Shown piece after piece: positions 1-5,824 of a DNA stretch of 5,824 nt. The translations under genes were made by a program, and so were the position numbers. How positions within the stretch are numbered: the stretch's first letter is position 1; the number at the start of each line of letters is the position of its first letter. The notes below the pieces were generated by a model. That model was not told the origin of the DNA and made no database searches. It saw only the letters and a program-made list of their open reading frames with translations. This DNA comes from Bacillota bacterium (GTDB lineage Bacteria > Bacillota > UBA4882 > UBA8346), in NCBI GenBank assembly GCA_028282485.1, contig JANQHU010000156.1, positions 1 through 5,824 on the forward strand. The letters are read 5' to 3'.

Positions 1-63
1 CCGAAGCTTGTTATAAATATGGGGTTTCCACCAAAGTACCTACTTATGCCAGTAAAGCTTCGG
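1..63. repeat. 9-bp perfect inverted repeat
   Basis: CCGAAGCTT at 1-9 is the exact reverse complement of AAGCTTCGG at 55-63, with 45 bases between the arms. The left arm touches the window edge, so the pairing might extend further. Both arms fall inside the probable partial coding region at 3-92. There is no T-run after the right arm, so it does not look like an intrinsic terminator. Chance similarity is quite possible, because each arm contains the self-complementary AAGCTT. Confidence 0.3.
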
Positions 64-92
64 CAGTCCAACTGAGGCTTTTTGAAGAGTAA
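3..92 (+). CDS. C-terminal end of an unidentified protein, cut by the left edge
   Basis: This frame is open from the window edge to a TAA at 90-92 and gives 29 residues. I cannot name the protein. The tail contains YKYGVSTKVPTYASKAS and finishes with VQLRLFEE. The QLRLF stretch (bases 69-83) fits the known QLxLF type of short peptide with which DNA polymerases and repair proteins bind the sliding clamp, and such peptides often sit at the extreme C-terminus. A replication or repair protein is therefore a possible but unproven reading. A competing frame (1-75) is also open to the edge but its peptide looks less protein-like. The fragment is too short for codon statistics to decide. The 141-base gap before the next gene suggests separate transcription, but no terminator hairpin with a T-run is visible after the stop. 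Confidence 0.5.
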   Translation, partial: EACYKYGVSTKVPTYASKASAVQLRLFEE

Positions 93-233
93 GCCGGGAG
101 AGTATTTTCAATTTAAAAAAAATAGTTTATTTAGTTATGCTCTGCGTTAAGTAAGTATAAAAAATCTTCTCAGAGAAAAAATACTTGTGTTGGAAGTATA
201 CTTTCTAAAAATCAGGAACTTAGGAGAAGATTA
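93..233. other. AT-rich intergenic leader
   Basis: This gap separates the partial gene on the left from the membrane-protein gene. It contains A-runs, a TATAAA at 156-161, a TATACT at 197-202 and a 10-base palindrome AAGTATACTT at 194-203. Neither possible -10 box has a convincing -35 partner at 16-18 bases, so I do not call a promoter, although one is expected here or upstream. The only firm signal is the Shine-Dalgarno sequence AGGAGA at 222-227, six bases before the ATG at 234. Confidence 0.5.
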
Positions 234-713
234 ATGCAGCAGCTGACTAAAATTATTAGAGAAGACTGGATAATGGCCGGAGCTTTTTTCGGATTGGTGG
301 CTAATTTAATTAAAATGATTCTCGACATAATTCTGTATACAGCCGGATTTTCTCAATTTTTTTGTTTTCACGTAACTGCGGGAACTATTTTAACCCCACA
401 ATGGTTTGATACAGTGCATGGAATTATTATCGGAGCGGGGATGGATTATATCATTGCCGCCTTTTTAGGAGTAGCCTTAGCTTTTACTATTTATTATGTT
501 CCTAGTAAACAGTTTTTTTTAAAAGGAATCGGCTTTTCACTCTTTATTTGGGTGTTTATGTGTATTATGACCGTCGAAAAAGTAAGCATGTGGCGGTTAT
601 TAACCGATCCTTGGCATGCTTATCAGTCATTTATTGTGCATCAGGTTTGGGGAATTGTGGCTACTTATTTGTTACTCCGTTATAATCAAAAAATTAAAGA
701 GAAGTATCAGTGA
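234..713 (+). CDS. Unidentified four-helix integral membrane protein
   Basis: I do not recognise this 159-residue protein. It has four hydrophobic stretches that read as membrane helices, at about residues 12-38, 61-87, 95-113 and 131-150, and a lysine-rich tail (NQKIKEKYQ) that by the positive-inside rule should be cytoplasmic. There is no cleavable signal peptide. Histidines lie in or next to the helices (H46, H62, H136; H128 in a loop), and there are small-residue motifs such as GIIIGAGM in helix 2 and HQVWGIVATY in helix 4. The start is supported by AGGAGA at 222-227. The overall form resembles small conserved hypothetical membrane proteins seen in clostridia, but I cannot assign a named family or function. 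It is not obviously linked to the transporter operon, which runs towards it from the other strand. Its last 20 coding bases (694-713) overlap the end of the second ATPase gene. Confidence 0.85.
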   Translation: MQQLTKIIREDWIMAGAFFGLVANLIKMILDIILYTAGFSQFFCFHVTAGTILTPQWFDTVHGIIIGAGMDYIIAAFLGVALAFTIYYVPSKQFFLKGIGFSLFIWVFMCIMTVEKVSMWRLLTDPWHAYQSFIVHQVWGIVATYLLLRYNQKIKEKYQ

Positions 714-1680
714 GGCAATCAGAAAAACATCTCACATAATGACCCGGAGCGGTTTCAAGCAACGGTGGTTCTTTTTCCTGGCAGAGGTCTTTTCGGCAGG
801 GGCAGGAAGCAGCAAAGCGGCAGCCTTTTGAATAATCAAGTGTTTTTTCCCTTTCTTTATTGAGCAGCAGGCGGTGGTTCCTCATATGCGGATTAGGTGG
901 TAAGATAGCTTCCATTAAGACTTGGGTATAAGGGTGGCGGGGAGTGTTGAATAACGTATTAGTAGGAGCCAATTCTACGATTTGTCCCTGATACATGACA
1001 GCCACCCGTTGGGAGATATGTTTCACTACGGCCAGATCGTGAGCGATAAAGAGATAAGTAATTTGGAGCTCTTTTTGAAGCTCCATGAGCAGGTTAATGA
1101 TCTGGGCCTGCACCGAAACGTCAAGAGCCGAAACCACTTCGTCACAGATTATTAATTGCGGGTTTAAGGTAAGCCCTCGTGCGATAGCAATCCGTTGGAG
1201 TTGGCCTCCTGAGAATTCGTGAGGGTAACGATAGAGCATCTGACTGGTTAAACCGACTTTTTCTAAAAAAGTTACTACCAGTTCTTTTTTTTGGCTAAGG
1301 TTGGTGACTATTTTATGTTCGCTTAATCCTTCGCCAACCAGATCGAGCACTACCCGGCGCGGATTGAGAGAAGAGAAGGGATCTTGGAAAATAATCTGCA
1401 TTTTGGGTCTTAGTTTTCTTAGCTTTTCGAAATTAATTCGGGTTATTAACTCCCCGGCAAAGTAAATCTCACCCCCGCTAGGTTCGATGAGACGCAAAAT
1501 ACTTCGGCCGACGGTGGTTTTGCCGCAGCCGGACTCACCTACCAGGCCTAATGTTTCGCCGGGGTTTAGGTGAAAACTTACCCGATCCACAGCGCGCACA
1601 TAATCTTTAATTCTACCCAAAAGGCCAGTTTTCACGGGAAAGTATTTTTCTAAATTAGTTACTTCTAGCAGGGGGGGCAT
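694..1680 (-). CDS. oppF: Peptide ABC transporter ATPase, OppF/DppF type
   Basis: Cytoplasmic ATPase that helps power import through the two permeases encoded upstream. In the 328 residues all ABC ATPase motifs are present: Walker A GESGCGKT (48-55), Q-loop Q99 in IIFQDPFSSLNPR, signature FSGGQ (156-160), Walker B LIICD with catalytic E181, D-loop SALD, and switch histidine H214. The C-terminal oligopeptide-transporter domain has RHPYT (248-252) and cysteines C287, C293, C300 and C318, with extra C295 and C322. In relatives this cluster can hold a [4Fe-4S] centre. The length is typical of OppF. The ATG is preceded by AAAGGAG (1688-1694) at seven bases. It is the last gene of the operon, 39 bases after the OppD-like gene, and its 3' end overlaps the convergent membrane-protein gene by 20 bases. 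With its partner it stands in for the tandem YejF of E. coli. Substrate specificity cannot be read from an ATPase. Confidence 0.95.
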   Translation of the reverse strand: MPPLLEVTNLEKYFPVKTGLLGRIKDYVRAVDRVSFHLNPGETLGLVGESGCGKTTVGRSILRLIEPSGGEIYFAGELITRINFEKLRKLRPKMQIIFQDPFSSLNPRRVVLDLVGEGLSEHKIVTNLSQKKELVVTFLEKVGLTSQMLYRYPHEFSGGQLQRIAIARGLTLNPQLIICDEVVSALDVSVQAQIINLLMELQKELQITYLFIAHDLAVVKHISQRVAVMYQGQIVELAPTNTLFNTPRHPYTQVLMEAILPPNPHMRNHRLLLNKEREKTLDYSKGCRFAASCPCRKDLCQEKEPPLLETAPGHYVRCFSDCLTDTSL

Positions 1681-1719
1681 GGCAAAGCTCCTTTCATGAC
1701 ATAGTTATAGGAGAGAAAA

Positions 1720-2682
1720 TTAAGTTTTTAACCAGCAGGCCACTTGATGCTGAGGTGAGTTTGGACTTAACTCGGGTATTTGCTCCAGGCAAACTTTAAA
1801 CCGCTCCGGGCACCGGGGAGCAAAAGCACATCCCCGCGGGAGATGTGCGGGGTCTGGGACCGTGCCCGGAATTGTATAGAGTATCTCTTGGCGGTCTAAC
1901 CGGGGGATGGCCCCCAAGAGCCCTTGGGTATATGGATGAAGCGGGTTTTGGAAAAGTTCTTGGACCGGAGCAGTTTCGACTATCTTTCCAGCATACATTA
2001 CTGCTACTTGATCCGCAATTCTCGCTACAATACCTAGGTTATGAGTAATTAAAAGGACCCCCATTCGCTGTTTTTTTTGCATGAGTTGTAAGAGATCTAA
2101 GATTTGGGCTTGAATAGTGACGTCCAAAGCGGTTGTCGGCTCATCAGCAATGAGCAGTTGGGGCTGACCGATCAAGGCCATGGCGATCAGGGCGCGTTGG
2201 CGCATTCCTCCGGATAGTTCATGGGGATAAGATTGATATTGACGGAGCGGCTGGGGCAGCCCGACTTGCTGCATTTGCGTCAGCACTAAGTCCCGTACTT
2301 CTGGCGGGGAATAGGAAGAATGCAGTTCTAAGGCTTCGCTGAGTTGCTTGCCAACTGTTTGTACCGGGTTAAAACTAGTTAACGGATTTTGAAAGATGAT
2401 ACTGATCTCTTTGCCTCGAAGCCGGTATATTTCAGGGAGGGGTAGTTGGAGGAGCTCTTTACCCTGCCAGAGGATTTGGCCATTACTAATTTTGCCGGGG
2501 GAAGGAACGAGGCGTAATAAGGATAAGGCAGTGAGGGATTTGCCACAACCGGATTCCCCGACTAAGCCCAAAACCTCTCCTTGAGGGAGCGCGAAGGAGA
2601 CTCCGTTGACCACCGTAATCTTTTGGTTCTCGTGAGGAAAGGTGATTGCTAGGTTGGATACTTTTAAGAGTGATTCGGTCAT
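1720..2682 (-). CDS. oppD: Peptide ABC transporter ATPase, OppD/DppD type
   Basis: Partner ATPase of the OppF-like protein, expected to form the nucleotide-binding heterodimer under the permeases. Its 320 residues hold Walker A GESGCGKS (42-49), Q98 in IIFQNPLTSFNP, signature LSGGM (156-160) followed by RQR, Walker B LLIAD with E181, D-loop TALD, and H214 in LITHN. The LSGGM signature and ADEPTTALD are usual for the OppD branch and separate it from OppF. The C-terminal domain has LHPYTQGLL (248-256), PGTVPDP (273-279) and four cysteines, C285, C291, C298 and C316, spaced exactly as in the OppF-like protein. Translation is probably coupled to the upstream permease: the gap is four bases and the GGAG at 2690-2693 lies within the permease's last codons, seven bases before the ATG. 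No residue essential for ATP hydrolysis is missing. Confidence 0.95.
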   Translation of the reverse strand: MTESLLKVSNLAITFPHENQKITVVNGVSFALPQGEVLGLVGESGCGKSLTALSLLRLVPSPGKISNGQILWQGKELLQLPLPEIYRLRGKEISIIFQNPLTSFNPVQTVGKQLSEALELHSSYSPPEVRDLVLTQMQQVGLPQPLRQYQSYPHELSGGMRQRALIAMALIGQPQLLIADEPTTALDVTIQAQILDLLQLMQKKQRMGVLLITHNLGIVARIADQVAVMYAGKIVETAPVQELFQNPLHPYTQGLLGAIPRLDRQEILYTIPGTVPDPAHLPRGCAFAPRCPERFKVCLEQIPELSPNSPQHQVACWLKT

Positions 2683-2686
2683 TTAA

Positions 2687-3724
2687 TTACTCCATTCTGT
2701 GGATCTCTTTGGGATCAAAAGCCTCGCGAATACCTTCCCCGACAAAAGCAATTAGTAATAAGACCCCAAATAAAGCCAGAGCGGGAAAGAGGGAAAGCCA
2801 GTAGGAAGAAAGATTACTCATTCCCTGGCGCATCAGCTCACCCCAACTAGGAGTGGGAGCCGGAAGCCCAAAACCTAGATAGTCCAAGGCGGATAAGGAG
2901 GTGAAAGAACCAATGAGGTCAAAAGGAAGAAAAGTAATAATTGGGGTTAAGGCGTTCGGTAAGAGGTGGCGGAGCATGATCTTCCAGTCCTTTACCCCAA
3001 GCGCTTTGGCTGCTTCTACAAAGGGCATCTCGCGTAATTTTAAAAATTCGGAGCGGATATAGTAAGAGATCCCCACCCAATTAAAAACAGTGAAAATAAG
3101 CAGTAAAGTCAAAAAGGTAGTTCCCAGTGAGCTACCAATAATAATCACAATATATAAAAAAGGAAGGGCCGCGAAGACCTCGATTAATCTTTGGACCGCC
3201 AGATCAAAAAAACCGCGCAGATAACCTTGTAAAGCCCCGATAAGGATTCCTAGAGCCATACTGGTAAAAGTAATCAGCAGCGCAAAGCTAAAACTAATCC
3301 GATATCCGTATAATAAACGGGTTAAAATATCCCGCCCCCGATCGTCGGTACCTAATAAGTTTTGCGCTGTGGGTGGGGTCGGGGGATAGCCCTCCAGATC
3401 CCGAATTGATTCATTATAACCGTAGGGTAGGGGTGGAAAGATCATATAATTTTCTTTTTTTTCCGAAAAAGACTTACTTTTTTGCAACTCTTTATAATCC
3501 GGAATATCCGTTGCGGTTAAGCCAAAATGGCTGCCATCATAGAAATGGATGATGGGAAAAAACTTTTTTCCTTGATATTGAACGATTAAGGGTTTATCAT
3601 TAGCTAAAAAATCGGCCAGAAGAGCCAGGAGATAAAAACCTATTAAAAGCCAAAAGGCATAATAAGCCCGTTTGTTCTTCTTGAATTTTTGTAACCGCCG
3701 TTTCGTTAATGGTGCCAGAGGCAA
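2687..3724 (-). CDS. yejE: Peptide ABC transporter permease, YejE-like (OppC/DppC family)
   Basis: Inner channel subunit of 345 residues. A basic N-terminus (TKRRLQKFKKNKR) leads into the first helix at about 21-40, then a long extracytoplasmic segment (about 41-135) with ANDKPLIV and YFP-like FFPIIHFY motifs, as in YejE. The LGTDDRGRDILTRLLYG block (124-140), typical of OppC-type permeases, precedes further helices at about 144-165, 185-218, 260-280 and 310-330. The coupling loop EAAKALGVKDWKIMLRHLLP (237-256) contacts the ATPases. The C-terminal GEGIREAFDPK also matches the YejE branch. The start is TTG, supported by AAAGGGG at 3734-3740 nine bases upstream. The frame is open back to 3760 but offers no ATG or GTG with a better site apart from GTA/ATT codons. 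It lies 36 bases after yejB and four bases before the OppD-like gene. Confidence 0.93.
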   Translation of the reverse strand: MPLAPLTKRRLQKFKKNKRAYYAFWLLIGFYLLALLADFLANDKPLIVQYQGKKFFPIIHFYDGSHFGLTATDIPDYKELQKSKSFSEKKENYMIFPPLPYGYNESIRDLEGYPPTPPTAQNLLGTDDRGRDILTRLLYGYRISFSFALLITFTSMALGILIGALQGYLRGFFDLAVQRLIEVFAALPFLYIVIIIGSSLGTTFLTLLLIFTVFNWVGISYYIRSEFLKLREMPFVEAAKALGVKDWKIMLRHLLPNALTPIITFLPFDLIGSFTSLSALDYLGFGLPAPTPSWGELMRQGMSNLSSYWLSLFPALALFGVLLLIAFVGEGIREAFDPKEIHRME

Positions 3725-3731
3725 AATAGAG

Positions 3732-3740
3732 CACCCCTTT
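3732..3740 (-). promoter_or_regulatory. Ribosome binding site that fixes the TTG start of the YejE-like permease
   Basis: Read on the minus strand, AAAGGGGTG lies just upstream of TTG at 3724-3722, with nine bases between AAAGGGG and the start codon. There is no in-frame ATG or GTG between the preceding stop (3763-3761) and this point, and the next residues MPLAPLTKRR give the basic N-terminus expected before the first helix. This makes the TTG the best start. Confidence 0.7.
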
Positions 3741-3760
3741 ACTATAGTAATCTTTTCCCC

Positions 3761-4789
3761 TTAAAATCTGATTCGCGGGTCGACTAAGGCTAAACAAAAG
3801 TCAGAAATAATCCGCCCCACTAAGGATAAAAGACTAGAGATAATAATCAAACCTAAAGCTACCGGATAATCCCGGTTAATGATGGATTGATAACCTAGGA
3901 GCCCCATACCGTCAATGGTAAAGATGGTCTCGATTAAAAAAGAACCGGATAAAATAACACCAATAATCATTCCAATATTCGTCGCAATAGGAATTAAGGC
4001 GTTACGTAGCCCGTGGCGCAAGACAGCTTGATGATAAGGCAAGCCTTTAGCGAGGGCGGTCCGGATATAATCCTTATTTAACTCCTCCATTAAAGAATTT
4101 TTCATCAATAGAGTTAGAGTAGCAAAGCCACCAATGGTGTAACAGAGAATGGGCAGAAAAAGATGTTGGGCATAATCCCAGATCTGTTGGTACCAGGTAA
4201 GATCCTCAAAATTATCGGAAACCAGGCCACTAATGGGAAATACATCCCAAAAACTACCCCCTCCGAATAAGACAATTAGCAATACCCCTAAAGCATAACC
4301 AGGAATCGCATAACCCAAAAAGACGAGGATACTACTTAGATGATCAAAGGGGCTCTGATGCTTTAAAGCTTTTTGAACTCCCAAAGGAATACAGACTAGA
4401 TAAGTAATAAACATACTAATTAAGCCAAAAGTTAACGAGATAGGGATTCGACTGGCAATCAGTTCTAAAACTGGTTTTTCGTAAATATAAGAAGTTCCGA
4501 GATCACCCTGTAACAGTTTCCCCAACCACAGCAGATAGCGAGTAAGGATGGGCTTATCAAAACCGTAATACTTTTTGATATTCATTAATTCTTCTTGGTT
4601 AAGTTCTGTGGTTAACTGACTGCTGCCACCTGCGCCGGCTTCACTCTCTCCCGCTTGATACTTGATTTTTTGTAAAGCTTGTTCTACCGGGCCGCCCGGA
4701 ACCATTTGCATAATTAAAAAACAAGCGAGGCTAATTCCCAAAAGGGTGGGAATTAGCAAAAGAAGCCTTTTGCAAAAATACGCCCGCAT
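3761..4789 (-). CDS. yejB: Peptide ABC transporter permease, YejB-like (OppB/DppB family)
   Basis: First channel subunit, 342 residues. The N-terminus MRAYFCKRLLLLIPTLLGIS forms helix 1, followed by the family block MVPGGPVEQ (29-37). A loop containing GAGGSS (52-57) sits between this block and KYYGFDKPILTRYLLWL (73-89). This glycine-rich insertion and FGGGSFWDVFPISGLVS (175-191) are features of YejB and not of general OppB. Other helices lie at about 116-138, 151-176, 209-229, 258-280 and 310-332. The EAA-type coupling loop RTALAKGLPYHQAVLRHGL (233-251) binds an ATPase. The ending DYPVALGL and LVDPRIRF also match YejB. The ATG has AAGGAG (4797-4802) seven bases upstream. It follows the binding-protein gene by 23 bases and precedes yejE by 36. 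Function as a peptide channel is secure at family level; the exact substrate is not. Confidence 0.95.
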   Translation of the reverse strand: MRAYFCKRLLLLIPTLLGISLACFLIMQMVPGGPVEQALQKIKYQAGESEAGAGGSSQLTTELNQEELMNIKKYYGFDKPILTRYLLWLGKLLQGDLGTSYIYEKPVLELIASRIPISLTFGLISMFITYLVCIPLGVQKALKHQSPFDHLSSILVFLGYAIPGYALGVLLIVLFGGGSFWDVFPISGLVSDNFEDLTWYQQIWDYAQHLFLPILCYTIGGFATLTLLMKNSLMEELNKDYIRTALAKGLPYHQAVLRHGLRNALIPIATNIGMIIGVILSGSFLIETIFTIDGMGLLGYQSIINRDYPVALGLIIISSLLSLVGRIISDFCLALVDPRIRF

Positions 4790-4812
4790 TTAATCGCTCC
4801 TTACCTGCTGGA

Positions 4813-5824
4813 CTATTTAGTAATTTGGTCAAAATGAATTTCTACTTTTTCTTTTGGGAGAGATTTATTCTTTTGAAGGGCTTGCTGGTAACGTTTCACT
4901 TTGACAGGGTCATACCACCAGTAAGAAATCACATCACCAGAGCTGTATTTGGGGAAAATGGTTTGCGGTTTGCCAAAAATATTTTTATAGAAAATCCGGG
5001 TATAATTAGCTCCCCAAAATAAAATGTAAGGAGTATCCTTATAAATCAGCCGGTCGATTTTTTGTATGATTTGATTTCGTTTGGTAGCCTCAAAAATGGG
5101 GGGGAGGGAATCAATTAACTTATCCACCCGGGCATTCTGATAGCCGCAGAGGTTGCTGCCGCCCGGCTCCGAGGCATGCTGCGAGTGCCAGAGTTGTTCG
5201 GGATCGGGAAAGAGGGAGGCCGACCAGGCCATGACTACCGTATCAAACTGATAATTATCAATTTTTTTTAGCAGAGTCGCCCAGGATAGAAGTTGCAGAT
5301 TCACCTTTACTCCGGCGCGGCGGCAAGTTTCAGCAAAAAAGGTCAGGTGTTTTTCAAAGGTCTTAGTGGGATAATAGACGGTAAATTCGAGCCGTTTTCC
5401 GGCTTTATTAATCAAAAAGCCTTGTTTATCTAAACGGTTATAACCAGCTTTGTGCAGGAGTTTTTTGGCCTTTTTTGGTTGGTATTTTATCAGTTGATTC
5501 GCGGAGGATTTGCCGCCGGATAAAGCGGGCCAGTAAGAGGTCAAGGGTTGGTATTGATTATACATGAGCTTTTGCAAGAGATAGTTTCGGTCTAGGAGAT
5601 GAGCCAGAGCCTGGCGTACTCGCAGATCTTGAAAAAGGGGTTTGCGCAGATTAAAAGCCAGCCCACTAAAGCCTTGGGGAGCATAGTTGAAAATTTTTTG
5701 TTTGACAATCCAGTTTTTACGAAAAGGCTTACTCTTAGTCTCGGTAACCCACAGCTTAGCCGAGATTTCGGAGTAGATATCAAAAGTACCTTTTTTAAAA
5801 GCTTCAAAGGCTACGGTAGAATCC
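4813..5824 (-). CDS. yejA: Extracellular peptide-binding protein, YejA-like, N-terminus outside window
   Basis: Substrate-binding protein of the transporter, family 5 (SBP_bac_5). The frame is open without a stop from 4813 to the right edge, giving the C-terminal 336 residues; there is no real start near 5577, where conserved sequence continues upstream through TTG. Numbered from the edge, AFEAFKKGTFDIYSEISAKLW (5-25), YAPQGFSGLAFNLRKPLFQD (47-66) and RVRQALAHLLDRNYL (68-82) match the YejA branch strongly. Later segments are VVMAWSASLFPDPEQLWHSQ and GSNLCGYQNARVDKLIDSL, also characteristic. YejA of E. coli is about 600 residues, so slightly over half is visible. Signal peptide or lipobox cannot be seen; in a Gram-positive it would be a membrane-anchored lipoprotein. 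As the first visible operon gene, the promoter should lie beyond the edge. Known YejABEF systems import peptides, including microcin C in E. coli; the substrate here is undetermined. Confidence 0.93.
   Translation of the reverse strand, partial: DSTVAFEAFKKGTFDIYSEISAKLWVTETKSKPFRKNWIVKQKIFNYAPQGFSGLAFNLRKPLFQDLRVRQALAHLLDRNYLLQKLMYNQYQPLTSYWPALSGGKSSANQLIKYQPKKAKKLLHKAGYNRLDKQGFLINKAGKRLEFTVYYPTKTFEKHLTFFAETCRRAGVKVNLQLLSWATLLKKIDNYQFDTVVMAWSASLFPDPEQLWHSQHASEPGGSNLCGYQNARVDKLIDSLPPIFEATKRNQIIQKIDRLIYKDTPYILFWGANYTRIFYKNIFGKPQTIFPKYSSGDVISYWWYDPVKVKRYQQALQKNKSLPKEKVEIHFDQITK

Noticed and set aside
181..203. Possible promoter or terminator made by TATACT (197-202), the ATACTT repeats and a 6-base stem (181-199)
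   Set aside because: No -35 box lies at a proper distance from TATACT, the stem is short and AT-rich, and no T-run follows it.
594..606. CGGTTATTAACCG inverted repeat as a terminator for the minus-strand operon
   Set aside because: The arms leave almost no loop, no T-run follows on the minus strand, and it lies within the membrane-protein coding region.
710..735. GTGAG/CTCAC 5-base stem near the convergent gene ends as a bidirectional terminator
   Set aside because: The stem is too short, the loop is 16 bases, and there is no T-run on either side.
616..831. Plus-strand open frame of 71 codons overlapping both the membrane-protein gene and the ATPase end
   Set aside because: It lies in another frame of the membrane-protein gene and then antisense to the OppF-like gene, has no clear ribosome binding site, and its peptide shows no protein-like pattern.
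1845..2048. Plus-strand open frame of 67 codons
   Set aside because: It is antisense to well-conserved OppD-like coding sequence and reflects codon bias of that gene.
2396..2584. Plus-strand open frame of 62 codons
   Set aside because: It is antisense to the Walker A to Q-loop part of the OppD-like gene; the arginine- and proline-rich peptide is a typical shadow.
3600..3797. Minus-strand open frame of 65 codons across the yejB-yejE junction
   Set aside because: It is in a different frame from both permeases, which are each well supported by family motifs.
4825..5022. Plus-strand open frame of 65 codons
   Set aside because: It is antisense to the binding-protein gene and has no independent support.
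5575..5577. TTG as the start of the binding protein (254 residues)
   Set aside because: Conserved family sequence (NLRKPLFQD, RVRQALAHLLD) continues upstream in the same frame to the window edge, so this is an internal leucine codon.
5592..5807. Minus-strand open frame of 71 codons
   Set aside because: It is a shifted frame inside the binding-protein gene; the neighbouring frame gives conserved YejA-type sequence with no stop up to the edge.

Overview
The window is ordinary bacterial chromosome. It looks like a moderately low-GC Gram-positive (Bacillota/Clostridia-like) genome, judging from strong AGGAG-type ribosome binding sites, a TTG start, AT-rich intergenic DNA and the style of the proteins. 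This placement is an inference; no rRNA or other marker gene is present to confirm it.

Layout. Positions 3-92 (+) hold the last 29 codons of a gene that begins outside the window and ends in a QLRLF motif resembling a beta-clamp-binding peptide. Positions 93-233 are an AT-rich leader in which I cannot defend a promoter or terminator. Positions 234-713 (+) encode a 159-residue four-helix membrane protein that I do not recognise. From 694 to the right edge everything is on the minus strand: one five-gene peptide ABC-transporter operon. In transcription order it is a substrate-binding protein (5824-4813, N-terminus outside the window), permease 1 (4789-3761), permease 2 (3724-2687), ATPase 1 (2682-1720) and ATPase 2 (1680-694). 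The gaps are 23, 36, 4 and 39 bases, and each downstream gene has its own Shine-Dalgarno sequence.

How the genes work together. The binding protein captures a peptide outside the membrane and passes it to the channel made by the two permeases. The two ATPases on the cytoplasmic face power import. The binding protein and both permeases resemble the YejA/YejB/YejE branch of the peptide/nickel transporter family more than the general Opp or Dpp branches. In Escherichia coli the matching ATPase, YejF, is one tandem polypeptide, whereas here its role falls to two separate OppD-like and OppF-like genes. Both ATPases end in a cysteine cluster with identical spacing (C-x5-C-x6-C-x17-C).

The operon and the membrane-protein gene converge and their coding ends overlap by 20 bases, with no visible intrinsic terminator between them. 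I do not see a new defence system, mobile element, CRISPR array or RNA gene. The points most worth following up are the split-ATPase Yej system, the unidentified membrane protein and the tail-to-tail overlap.
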